Assembly (NCBI RefSeq): GCF_001514205.1
Contig: NZ_KQ948769.1
Span: 153,606-217,605, forward strand
DNA: 64,000 nucleotides
Reading direction: 5' to 3'
DNA from: Streptomyces griseoruber
GTDB lineage: Bacteria; Actinomycetota; Actinomycetes; Streptomycetales; Streptomycetaceae
Positions 25,641-33,144 of this stretch are shown in pieces (the stretch's first letter is position 1; each line of letters starts with the position of its first letter). Both the position numbers and the translations under genes were made by a program. The notes under the pieces are model-generated. The model was not told the origin of the DNA, did not search any database, and saw nothing but the letters and a program-made list of their open reading frames with translations.

Positions 25641-27655
25641 TGGAACGAGTGCTGAAGGTCCCCGGGATCGCGTACGGCGGCGACTACAACCCCGAGCAGT
25701 GGCCCGAGGAGGTCTGGGCCGAGGATGTGCGCCTGATGGCCGAGGCCGGGGTGAACATGGTCAGCGTCAACATCTTCTCCTGGGCGCTGCTGGAGCCGTC
25801 CGAGGGCGTGTACGACTTCTCGCGCCTCGACCGCGTCCTCGACCTGCTGTACACCCACGGCATCGCCGCCGACCTCGCGACCCCGACGGCGGCCCCGCCG
25901 GCCTGGTTCTTCAAGGCCCACCCCGAGGCACTGCCGGTGGACCGCGACGGCCGCGGACTGGCGTACGGCAGCCGTCAGACGTTCTGCCCGTCGAGCCCCG
26001 CCTACCGCGAGGCCGCCGTACGGATGGCGCGGGCGCTGGGGGAGCGGTACGCCGAGCACCCGGCCGTCGTCATGTGGCACGTCCACAACGAGTACGGCTG
26101 CCACAACGCGGAGTGCTACTGCGACACGAGCGCCGCTTCGTTCCGCCGCTGGCTGCGGGAGAAGTACGCCGACGACCTCGCGGCGCTGAACGACGCCTGG
26201 GGCACCACCTTCTGGAGCCAGTGGTACTACGACTGGGACGAGATCATCCCGCCCCGGGCGACGGGCGCGGTCCCGAACCCCGCCCACCGGCTGGACTGGC
26301 GCCGCTTCTGCAGCGACGAGCTGCTGTCGCTGTGCACGGCGGAGCGCGAGGTGCTGGCCGAGGCCGCTCCGGCGATCCCCGCCACCACCAACTTCATGGT
26401 GATGTACAACTTCGACGCGCTGGACTACTGGCGCTGGGCGCCGGAGCTGGACATCGTCTCCAACGACCACTACCTGCGCTCGACCGACCCCGAGTCGGAG
26501 ATCGACATCGCGATGAGCGGTGACCTCGTGCGCTCCCTCGCGGGCGGCCCCTGGCTGCTGATGGAGCACTCGACGGGCGCGGTGAACTGGCAGCCCGTCA
26601 ACCGGGCCAAGGGGCCGGGCGAGTTGAAGCGCAACGCGCTGGCGCACGTGGCGCGCGGCGCCGACGGCATCGCCTACTTCCAGTGGCGGGCCGCGAAGGC
26701 GGGCGCCGAGCAGTGGCACTCGGCGATGCTGCCGCACGCCGGCACGGACAGCGCGATCTGGCGGGACGTGGTGGCACTCGGCGCGGACCTGAAGGCGCTG
26801 GCCGAGGTACGCGGCAGCACCGGCACCGCCGAGACGGCCATCGTCTGGGACTGGGACGCCAAGTGGGCGCTGGAACTGCCCTCGCAGCCCAGCGAGGCGG
26901 TCCGCTTCCTGGAGGTCGTCCGCTCCTGGTACGAGCCGCTGTGGCGGGCGGGCGTCGCCGTGGACTTCGTACGGCCCGACGCGGACCTGTCGGCGTACCG
27001 GCTGGTCCTGGCCCCCAGCCTGTACCTCGTGGACGACGCGGGCGCCGCGAACCTCACCGCTTTCGCCGAGCGCGGCGGCACGCTGGTGGCCGGCTTCCAC
27101 AGCGGGGCCGTGGACCAGAACTGCCATGTGCGGCTGGGCGGTTACCCGGGCGCGTTCCGGGAGGCGCTGGGGGTGCGGACCGACGAGCTCTTCCCGCTGC
27201 TGCCGGGGCAGGAGGTCTCGCTGGACTCCGGTGGCTCGGGGGCGCTGTGGTCCGAGCGGGTGCGGCTCGCCGGAGCGCAGGCCGTCGCCTCGTACACCGA
27301 CGGTCCGCTGGCAGGCGTCCCGGCGATCACCCGGCACGGCTACGGCACCGGCACCGCCTGGTACGTGGCGACCCTGCCCGACGCCGGGACCCTGGCCGCG
27401 CTGCTGCACCGCATCCGCGAGGAGGCGGACGTACGGCCGGTGCTGGACGCGGTGCTGCCGCCGGGCGTGGAGGCGGTCCGGCGGCGGGGCGCCGAGGCCG
27501 ACTACCTGTTCCTGATCGACCACGCGGGTGCGGGGGCGGAGATCGCCGTCGCCGCCGACGCGGTGGAACTGCTGGGCGGCAAGCCGGTGCTGGGCGGTTC
27601 GGTGTCCGTGCCGCCGGGAGGGGTGGCGGTCGTACGGGAGCCGCGCGCGGTGTAG
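25640..27655 (+). CDS. GH42 beta-galactosidase, intracellular
   Basis: 671 residues. Typical start GGDYNPEQWPEEVW. Acid/base Glu151 in HVHNEYGCH, nucleophile Glu309 in LLMEHSTGAVNW, and the four-Cys zinc cluster beginning at FCPSS and continuing CHNAECYC, as in other GH42 enzymes. The trimerisation domain (residues ~390-600) and small C-terminal beta domain follow. No signal peptide. It completes a set able to cleave both alpha- and beta-linked galactose from the imported sugar. Confidence 0.92.
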   Translation: MERVLKVPGIAYGGDYNPEQWPEEVWAEDVRLMAEAGVNMVSVNIFSWALLEPSEGVYDFSRLDRVLDLLYTHGIAADLATPTAAPPAWFFKAHPEALPVDRDGRGLAYGSRQTFCPSSPAYREAAVRMARALGERYAEHPAVVMWHVHNEYGCHNAECYCDTSAASFRRWLREKYADDLAALNDAWGTTFWSQWYYDWDEIIPPRATGAVPNPAHRLDWRRFCSDELLSLCTAEREVLAEAAPAIPATTNFMVMYNFDALDYWRWAPELDIVSNDHYLRSTDPESEIDIAMSGDLVRSLAGGPWLLMEHSTGAVNWQPVNRAKGPGELKRNALAHVARGADGIAYFQWRAAKAGAEQWHSAMLPHAGTDSAIWRDVVALGADLKALAEVRGSTGTAETAIVWDWDAKWALELPSQPSEAVRFLEVVRSWYEPLWRAGVAVDFVRPDADLSAYRLVLAPSLYLVDDAGAANLTAFAERGGTLVAGFHSGAVDQNCHVRLGGYPGAFREALGVRTDELFPLLPGQEVSLDSGGSGALWSERVRLAGAQAVASYTDGPLAGVPAITRHGYGTGTAWYVATLPDAGTLAALLHRIREEADVRPVLDAVLPPGVEAVRRRGAEADYLFLIDHAGAGAEIAVAADAVELLGGKPVLGGSVSVPPGGVAVVREPRAV

Positions 27656-27679
27656 CCGCCGTGCGCCCTCGGCGAACCA

Positions 27680-27708
27680 AGGCCCCCTTGTCGTCGACTT
27701 GGGGGCCT
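27680..27708 (+). terminator. terminator of the galactoside operon
   Basis: AGGCCCCC and GGGGGCCT arms around a GTC-GTC-GAC centre, 25 bases after the beta-galactosidase stop, followed by a C/T-rich stretch. Confidence 0.65.
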
Positions 27709-27758
27709 CCTACCCTGCTCTTCTCGCGTGTGTCACCCGTCGGCGAGGGGAGCTTGCG

Positions 27759-28853
27759 TTGCCCAGGAGACCGTCCGACGAGGAGATCCTGCGAGCCGTC
27801 GAACGGCAGCTGGCGGGGCGCCGGATCAGCACCCGGCTCACCGACCCGGGCGCGGCCTCGCTCAGCTGGGAGTCGGTCCTGGAGTGCGAGATCCACCGTT
27901 CGATCGAGGAGCGGGGCAAGGAGAGCCGCCGGACGGCGAAGGGCCCGCTGAGCAGGAACGGAGCGATCGCCGAACGCCCCACCTACACGGACCTCGACGC
28001 GTACGTCGTGGAGCCGCCCGCCGACCCCGCACGGCGCCAGGTCGTCCACCTGGTCCGGGAGGGGACCCTCGACGAGGTGCCGTGCGGGGACTGTGCGGAC
28101 GGCCGGAAGGACTGCGCGGCGTGCGCGGGGCGGGGCAGGACCGACTGCCCTCCCTGGATCGACTGCGAGGCGTGCCGCGGCGGTCCGGACACGTGCTGGG
28201 AGTGCGACGGCACCGGCACGCCCCGCACGCGCCGGGCCCGGGACGGCGCCCGTCCCCGCAAGGAGGGGACGCGGGAGCGGGCCGCCGAGTGCAAGCGGTG
28301 CCACGCGGCGGACGTGGCCTGCCCGAAGTGCTCGGGCGACTGGCGGCGGGAGTGCCCGGCCTGCCGCGGGAAGGGGGACGTGGTCTGCGGGACGTGCGAC
28401 GGCGACCGGCGTGTCGAGCACAAGGAGTGCGACGCCACGGGCCGCCTCACGGTCTGCACCGGCGCCACGATCACCCACGAGCCCCGCCGTGACACCCTGC
28501 CCGTCAAGCGCCACCCCGGGCAGCTGAAGACCGGCGACTGGTACCGGGCGACCCTCACCAGCCCCGACGACGACCTCCCGGACTTCCTGGAGGACGGCCA
28601 CGCCAAGCGGCTCGCGCCCCTCCTCGCGACCCGGGCCCGCGAGGTCCGTCGTCACGTCACCGTCGCGCTCCTCCCCCTCGCCAGGGTCGAGACCCCTGCC
28701 GACCCGGACCGCGTCTACTACGCCTTCCGCCTCCCCTCCGGCGACATCAAGGTCATCGACCGCTTCAGCCGGCAGCGCAAGGCCGCGCTGCTGTGGGCGG
28801 CCGCGGCGGTCGTCGCCCTCGCGGTCACGATCACGCTCACCGTACTGCGCTGA
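27759..28853 (+). CDS. tail-anchored protein with an array of DnaJ-like CxxC zinc pairs
   Basis: 364 residues from a TTG at 27759 with GAGGGGAG six bases upstream. An N-terminal helical region is followed by eight CxxC pairs between residues 109 and 213 (109/112, 119/122, 136/139, 146/149, 178/181, 188/191, 199/202, 210/213), several in CxxCxGxG form as in the DnaJ zinc domain. There is no J domain. A ~110-residue alpha/beta region follows, and the last ~22 residues are one hydrophobic helix (WAAAAVVALAVTITLTVL), so the protein should be anchored by its C-terminus facing the cytoplasm. Perhaps a chaperone-like membrane-quality or assembly factor. Function unknown. Confidence 0.78.
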   Translation: MPRRPSDEEILRAVERQLAGRRISTRLTDPGAASLSWESVLECEIHRSIEERGKESRRTAKGPLSRNGAIAERPTYTDLDAYVVEPPADPARRQVVHLVREGTLDEVPCGDCADGRKDCAACAGRGRTDCPPWIDCEACRGGPDTCWECDGTGTPRTRRARDGARPRKEGTRERAAECKRCHAADVACPKCSGDWRRECPACRGKGDVVCGTCDGDRRVEHKECDATGRLTVCTGATITHEPRRDTLPVKRHPGQLKTGDWYRATLTSPDDDLPDFLEDGHAKRLAPLLATRAREVRRHVTVALLPLARVETPADPDRVYYAFRLPSGDIKVIDRFSRQRKAALLWAAAAVVALAVTITLTVLR

Positions 28854-29223
28854 CCCAGTCGACGAGCTGGACGATGACCCCGTTGGGGTCGGTGACCTGA
28901 AAGGCGCGCTCGCCCCAGGGCTCCTCGGTCAGCGGCATGGTGACGGTGACGCCCTCGGCGGTCAGCCGGGCCAGCTCGGCCTCCAGGTCGTCCACGACGA
29001 AGGCGAGGGTCACCCCGTCGGCGTGGTCGTCGCGCTGGTCCTCGGGCAGCGACGTGAGACCGCGCCGCAGGTAGACGACGTTCATGCCGGCGTCCGGCCG
29101 GCTCAGCGACACGAACCCGTCGGCGGCCGCCTCCTCCCGGAACCCGAAGTGCTCGGTGAGGAAGGCGCTGGACGCGGCCACGTCGTCGACGTTCAGGGAC
29201 ACGGCGGAGGCGGTGATCGGCAC
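28837..29223 (-). CDS. VOC-family (glyoxalase/bleomycin-resistance fold) protein
   Basis: 128 residues from GTG 29223 with AAGGAG six bases upstream. Two beta-alpha-beta-beta-beta modules: VSLNVDDVAASSAFLTEHFGF and, near the end, AFQVTDPNGVIVQLVDW. Metal ligands are uncertain: Glu in the first half is not obvious, so it may be a binding protein. It is divergent from a TetR gene with a shared operator, so it is the probable target of that repressor. Its 3' end overlaps the convergent zinc-array gene by 17 bases. Confidence 0.82.
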   Translation of the reverse strand: MPITASAVSLNVDDVAASSAFLTEHFGFREEAAADGFVSLSRPDAGMNVVYLRRGLTSLPEDQRDDHADGVTLAFVVDDLEAELARLTAEGVTVTMPLTEEPWGERAFQVTDPNGVIVQLVDWVSAVR

Positions 29224-29262
29224 GGGTGCTCCTTCGAAGGGGCGGCGACGGGCGAAAACTCC

Positions 29263-29287
29263 GTACTTTGTACACTGTACTGCGTAC
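29263..29287. promoter_or_regulatory. phased GTAC operator between the VOC and TetR genes
   Basis: Four GTAC boxes at 29263, 29270, 29277 and 29284, exactly seven bases apart; the central TTGTACACTGTAC is palindromic. It resembles TetR-family operators seen upstream of similar divergent pairs and lies within 30-40 bases of both start regions. Confidence 0.6.
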
Positions 29288-29314
29288 GAAGATAACATGC
29301 GGGAGAGTCCACGC

Positions 29315-30121
29315 ATGGGGGAAACTGGCCCCGTGCCTGTCGAGAGAAGCAGCGCCGGAGATCCGGCCCGCACCCTGGAGTTGCTCTGGCGCGTCCCCGC
29401 CGACGCCCCCCGACGCGGACCGCGGCAGCGGCTCAGCATCGACGCGGTCGTCGACGTCGCGATCGGCCTGGCGGACGCCGAGGGGCTGGAGGCGCCGACC
29501 ATGCGACGGGTGGCGCAGGGGCTGGGGGTGGCGCCGATGACGCTCTACACCTATGTGCCGGGCAAGGCCGAGCTGCTCGACCTCATGCTGGACGCCGTCT
29601 ACGCCCGGATGCCCCGGACCGACACCTCGGGGCGGCCCTGGCGGGAGCGGCTGACCGCCGTGGCCGAGGAGAACAGGGCGCTGTTCGAGGCGCACCCGTG
29701 GGCCGCGTCGGTCGCCACCGGCCGGCCGCCGCTCGGGCCGGGGCTGATGGCCAAGTACGAACACGAGCTGTCGGCGCTGGAGGGGTGCGGCCTCGACGAC
29801 GTCGAGCGGGACGACGCCCTGACCTACCTCCTCGACTTCGTCCGGGCCCACGCCCGCTCGGCGGCCGAGGCGCGCGACGCCCGACGGGACAGCGCGATGG
29901 ACGACGCACAGTGGTGGGCCGCCGGCGCCCCCCTGCTCGCCCAGGTCCTCGACCCCGCCGCCTACCCGACCGCCACCCGGGTGGGCACGGCAGCGGGCAC
30001 CGCCCACGGCAGCGCCCACAACCCCGAACACGCGTACACCTTCGGCCTGGCCCGCGCCCTGGACGGCTTGGCCGCGCTCGTCGAGCGGAGGGGCGGGGGC
30101 TCGGCGGGAAGTCTCTTGTGA
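29315..30121 (+). CDS. TetR-family transcriptional regulator
   Basis: 268 residues from ATG 29315 (ATG 29297 is an alternative). After ~30 unstructured residues comes the DNA-binding domain: LSIDAVVDVAIGLADAEGLE, then MRRVAQGLGVAPMTLYTYVPGKAELLDLM. The C-terminal ligand domain belongs to the large tetracycline-repressor-like class. It probably represses itself and the divergent VOC gene through the GTAC array. The stop overlaps the start of the 2H phosphoesterase (GTGA). Confidence 0.88.
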   Translation: MGETGPVPVERSSAGDPARTLELLWRVPADAPRRGPRQRLSIDAVVDVAIGLADAEGLEAPTMRRVAQGLGVAPMTLYTYVPGKAELLDLMLDAVYARMPRTDTSGRPWRERLTAVAEENRALFEAHPWAASVATGRPPLGPGLMAKYEHELSALEGCGLDDVERDDALTYLLDFVRAHARSAAEARDARRDSAMDDAQWWAAGAPLLAQVLDPAAYPTATRVGTAAGTAHGSAHNPEHAYTFGLARALDGLAALVERRGGGSAGSLL

Positions 30122-30675
30122 GGGCGGACGACGACGCTCGGGGATTCGGGGCAGGGCAGTCGGGGCTGATCGTGAGGGTTCCGGAGGCGGAGCCCCTGGT
30201 ACGAGCGTGGCGTGACCGGCTCGATCCCTCGGCCTCTGCCGGTGTTCCGGCTCATGTCACGGTGCTCTTCCCGTTTCTCGACGCGAGCCGCATCGATGAG
30301 GGTGTGTGTGCCGCGATCGGTGAGGTACTGGGCCGGTACGAGTCCTTCGAGGCCCGGTTCGACCACTGCGGCCGGTTCCCCGGAGTGCTGTATCTCGCCC
30401 CCGAAACGGGCGCCGGCTTCAGGTGCCTCACCGAGGCGATCGTGGAACGCTGGCCGGAATGCCCGCCGTTCGGCGGGCAGTTCGACGATGTCGTTCCGCA
30501 CCTGACGGTCGCCCAGGGCCAGGACGAGGCGGTCGTGGAGATGGCCGAGGCCGACCTGCTCACCGGTCTCCCCGTCGTCACACAGGTCTCGGCGGTCGAC
30601 TTGCTGGTCCACGACGGGACGCGGTGGCGCCGGCGGGCCGCCTTCCCGCTGGCGTACCCGGGTTTCAGCGGGTGA
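30118..30675 (+). CDS. 2H phosphoesterase (2'-5' RNA ligase-like)
   Basis: 185 residues, GTG overlapping the TetR stop by four bases. The two HxT motifs that define the family are HVTVLFPFL and PHLTVAQG, placed ~85 residues apart. Fold and length match LigT/CPDase-like enzymes that act on 2'-5' or cyclic phosphates. Substrate unknown. Co-transcribed with the TetR gene. Confidence 0.87.
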   Translation: MRADDDARGFGAGQSGLIVRVPEAEPLVRAWRDRLDPSASAGVPAHVTVLFPFLDASRIDEGVCAAIGEVLGRYESFEARFDHCGRFPGVLYLAPETGAGFRCLTEAIVERWPECPPFGGQFDDVVPHLTVAQGQDEAVVEMAEADLLTGLPVVTQVSAVDLLVHDGTRWRRRAAFPLAYPGFSG

Positions 30676-30682
30676 GGGCGCT

Positions 30683-30874
30683 TCAGCGGGTGAGGGTGCC
30701 GGACTTCAGGGCCCGCAGAAGGTCCGCGAGGGCGTCGGGGGCGACGGCGGCGATCTCGTGGGGGTGGTCGCTTTCGCGGAGGTGGAGGTGGGAGGGGGCG
30801 GACTCGGCCAGTTCTATGCAGTTACCCTCACCGCCCGAGCTGAACGAGGACTTCTGCCAGGTGAGTTGGGGCAT
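30683..30874 (-). CDS. DUF397 small regulatory protein
   Basis: 63 residues. The start MPQLTWQKSSFSSGGEGNCI is the DUF397 signature (WxKSSxS...NCVE). GAGAGG lies upstream of the ATG. It begins nine bases after the stop of the HTH gene. In whiJ/abaA-type clusters of Streptomyces the DUF397 protein is thought to modulate its partner HTH protein (family knowledge). Confidence 0.92.
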   Translation of the reverse strand: MPQLTWQKSSFSSGGEGNCIELAESAPSHLHLRESDHPHEIAAVAPDALADLLRALKSGTLTR

Positions 30875-30883
30875 GCGTTCCTC

Positions 30884-31765
30884 TCACAGGGTGTACATCA
30901 CGTGCTGGACGAGGCTCAGCGAGTCCCGGGACTCGTGTGACTCCGGTGCCGACTCCGGGTCGACCGGGGGCAGCGCCAGTTCCGAGAGTCGCTCGAACAT
31001 CTTGGCGTACTCGTCGAGCTGGTTTCCATCCCGCAGGAAGAGCGACTGGGTCGGATGCTCCAGGTAGACCGTGTCCAGCTCGGGGGCGGAAGCGCCGTAG
31101 AGGACGAACGACTGCGTGTGGGCCGCGTAGTTTCCGGCCTCGAACGGGAAGATCTGTACGGTCACATGCGGCAGGCGAGACACCTCGATCAGCCGCAGGA
31201 GTTGCCTGCGCATGACCGCAGGTCCGCCCACACGTGTGTGGAGCGCTGTCTCGTGGATGACCGCGTGATACGTCAGCGGGGATCCGCCGGTCAGTACGCG
31301 TTGTCTCGCCAGTCGGAACTGGGTGTAACGGGAAGCTCGTTCGGCATCCGATTCGGTGGTCGCGAGGACGGCACGGGCGTAGTCCTCGGTCTGCAGCATT
31401 CCCGGGATGAGCATCGGCTCGTGCGTCCGTAGCACGGTTGTACGGGACTCGAGCTCGGCCAGATCCCGAGCCGCCGGACCGATCGTGTCGCTGTACTCGC
31501 CCCACCAGCCCCTTCCGCTCTCGTGTGCCATCTCCATCAGGCTCTCGAAGTAAGCGCCCTCGGGGCATCCGTAAGCGCGGAGCAACCGGTACAGGCCGTT
31601 GCGGGGAACGTCGACCCTGCCGCTCTCGATGTGACTGATCCGGGTGCGTTCGGCCTCGATCACCTCGGCTGCGACATCCCCTGACAGCCCGGCCCGTACA
31701 CGGAGTTTGCGCAGTTCCACGCCCAGGCGTCGCTGGCGTTCGCTCGGGTTCGTCCTGGGTGGCAT
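30884..31765 (-). CDS. XRE-family HTH regulator with DUF5753 (whiJ/abaA type)
   Basis: 293 residues from ATG 31765 (the MPPRTNPSERQRRLG start is typical; an upstream ATG would add 19 residues). HTH at residues ~15-70 (LRKLRVRAGLSGDVAAEVIE, RISHIESGR). The C-terminal DUF5753 domain begins near residue 105 (LRTHEPMLIPGMLQTEDYAR) and contains RQRVLTGG and VTVQIFPFEAG. Paralogues sit beside DUF397 and ATPase genes throughout Streptomyces, and a few affect sporulation or antibiotic production. This copy has the same neighbours, so it is one such set. Confidence 0.92.
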   Translation of the reverse strand: MPPRTNPSERQRRLGVELRKLRVRAGLSGDVAAEVIEAERTRISHIESGRVDVPRNGLYRLLRAYGCPEGAYFESLMEMAHESGRGWWGEYSDTIGPAARDLAELESRTTVLRTHEPMLIPGMLQTEDYARAVLATTESDAERASRYTQFRLARQRVLTGGSPLTYHAVIHETALHTRVGGPAVMRRQLLRLIEVSRLPHVTVQIFPFEAGNYAAHTQSFVLYGASAPELDTVYLEHPTQSLFLRDGNQLDEYAKMFERLSELALPPVDPESAPESHESRDSLSLVQHVMYTL

Positions 31766-31985
31766 GCGGCGCAGTGTCTCTTGGCGTCCGTGGGATCGTC
31801 CACCCGCTTGGGCGGCTGTCACCCATGAGAGCGTAAGTCGGCGTACACGGTTGTAACTTCACCAAGCGTGCTTCTACCGTCGACGACGAGCCCACGAGGA
31901 AGTACCCCCGCCCTCACCCCACTTGCCGAGGCCCGGACCTGGTCACCGCGTGGAACCCCACGGCACCATCGACACGGGAGCCCCC

Positions 31986-32396
31986 ATGGAAGACCCGCCC
32001 AGCGTCACCCTCACCTTCCCGCCCCACCCCGCCTGGGTCCGCGCCGCCCGCGACACCGTCCGTACCCTCCTCGCCAACTCCCCCCATCCCGAACTCACCG
32101 ACACCGCGGTGCTCCTCACCTCCGAGGCCGTCACCAACGCCATCAACGCCTGCGCCGACAAGGGCTGCACCAACCCCGTCACCCTCCACGCCGGCTGGGC
32201 GGATGCCGCCTGCCTGCGTGTGCTCGTCCAGGACACTGCGCCGGGCCTGCCCGTCGTCCGTACGTCGGCCGCCGATCCGGATGACGAAGGCGGCCGCGGC
32301 ATACAGCTCATCTCCTACGGCGCCGACGCCTGGGGCGTCTGCACCCATGGGCCGGGGCCGGGCAAGGCGACCTGGTTCGAGCTGGGGAATCGCTGA
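31986..32396 (+). CDS. RsbW-like ATP-binding protein (HATPase)
   Basis: 136 residues from ATG 31986. The GHKL fold is recognisable from LLTSEAVTNAINACAD (N-box), VLVQDTAPGLP (G1) and GGRGIQLISYGAD (G2). It is of the anti-sigma/serine-kinase-like class common in Streptomyces. Divergent from the HTH/DUF397 pair, it completes a whiJ/abaA-type locus. Partner unknown. Confidence 0.88.
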   Translation: MEDPPSVTLTFPPHPAWVRAARDTVRTLLANSPHPELTDTAVLLTSEAVTNAINACADKGCTNPVTLHAGWADAACLRVLVQDTAPGLPVVRTSAADPDDEGGRGIQLISYGADAWGVCTHGPGPGKATWFELGNR

Positions 32397-32408
32397 TCGC
32401 GGTCAGGT

Positions 32409-32437
32409 GGATATACTCGAAGAAGCTTCGGATATCC
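32409..32437. promoter_or_regulatory. VapBC operator overlapping a -10 element
   Basis: An inverted repeat with outer arms GGATAT and ATATCC and an inner palindrome CGAAG-AAG-CTTCG covers a TATACT -10 element (32412-32417), 12 bases before the vapB start. This is the expected layout for autoregulation by a VapBC complex. Confidence 0.6.
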
Positions 32438-32448
32438 AGGAGGTTCCC

Positions 32449-32658
32449 ATGCCCAAGACACTGATCGACATCGACGAGGAACTGCTGGCCGAGGCGGCCA
32501 TAGCTTTCGGTACCAAGACCAAGAAGGACACGGTCAACGCCGCACTCAAGGAAGGGGTGGAGCGCAAGAAGCGTGCGCTCGCCCTGGCCCGGCTCGCGGC
32601 GCGGGCGGACGCCGGCGACTTCGATGTGTTGCTGGAGAAGGAGAACTACCGTCGATGA
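32449..32658 (+). CDS. vapB: VapB-type antitoxin
   Basis: 69 residues with CAGGAGG upstream. The N-terminus MPKTLIDIDEELLAEAAIAF is a ribbon-helix-helix DNA-binding domain typical of the actinobacterial VapB/DUF2191 antitoxins, followed by TKTKKDTVNAALKEG and a charged tail that would wrap the toxin. Stop overlaps the toxin start (ATGA). Confidence 0.88.
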   Translation: MPKTLIDIDEELLAEAAIAFGTKTKKDTVNAALKEGVERKKRALALARLAARADAGDFDVLLEKENYRR

Positions 32659-33074
32659 GCATGGCCGCCTATCTCATCGACACCAGCGCCCTCGTGCGCA
32701 TCCTGAAGCGGCCGGCTCGCGCCCTCTGGGAGAAGCCTCTGGAAGAGGGGCTGATCGCCCGCTGCCCGCTGACCGAAGTCGAGTTTCTCTACAGCGCGAG
32801 GAACGCCGAGGACCGGGCCGAACTGGTCCGGGACCTGGATGCGGTGTTCGGCTGGACCCCTCTGGACGACCGGGCCGTCACGCGAGCATGGGACGTACAA
32901 CGGGAACTCACCGAGAAGGGACGGCACCGTTGTGCCGGCGCCGTGGATCTGCTCGTCGCCGCTACCGCCGAACTTCAAGGGCTGACCGTGCTGCACTACG
33001 ACAACGACTTCGAGACGATCGCGTCGGTGACGGGGCAGCCGACCCAGTGGCTCGCGGCACCGGGCACCCTCTGA
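32655..33074 (+). CDS. vapC: VapC-type PIN-domain ribonuclease toxin
   Basis: 139 residues. All four acidic positions are present: Asp in LIDTSALVRI, Glu in PLTEVEFLYSA, Asp in AGAVDLLVAATA and Asp in HYDNDFETIA. Such toxins cut tRNA or rRNA. Coupled to vapB by a four-base overlap. The unit ends at the hairpin at 33096-33130. Confidence 0.92.
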   Translation: MSMAAYLIDTSALVRILKRPARALWEKPLEEGLIARCPLTEVEFLYSARNAEDRAELVRDLDAVFGWTPLDDRAVTRAWDVQRELTEKGRHRCAGAVDLLVAATAELQGLTVLHYDNDFETIASVTGQPTQWLAAPGTL

Positions 33075-33095
33075 GCGGTCCCCGGGGAAACCACC

Positions 33096-33130
33096 GGGGC
33101 GCGGCACGCCCCCTCGACGTGCCGCGCCCC
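33096..33130. terminator. bidirectional terminator between vapC and bglC
   Basis: Perfect 12-bp arms GGGGCGCGGCAC and GTGCCGCGCCCC with an 11-base loop, between two convergent stops. Confidence 0.75.
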
Positions 33131-33144
33131 TCCCCTTCCCCGGG

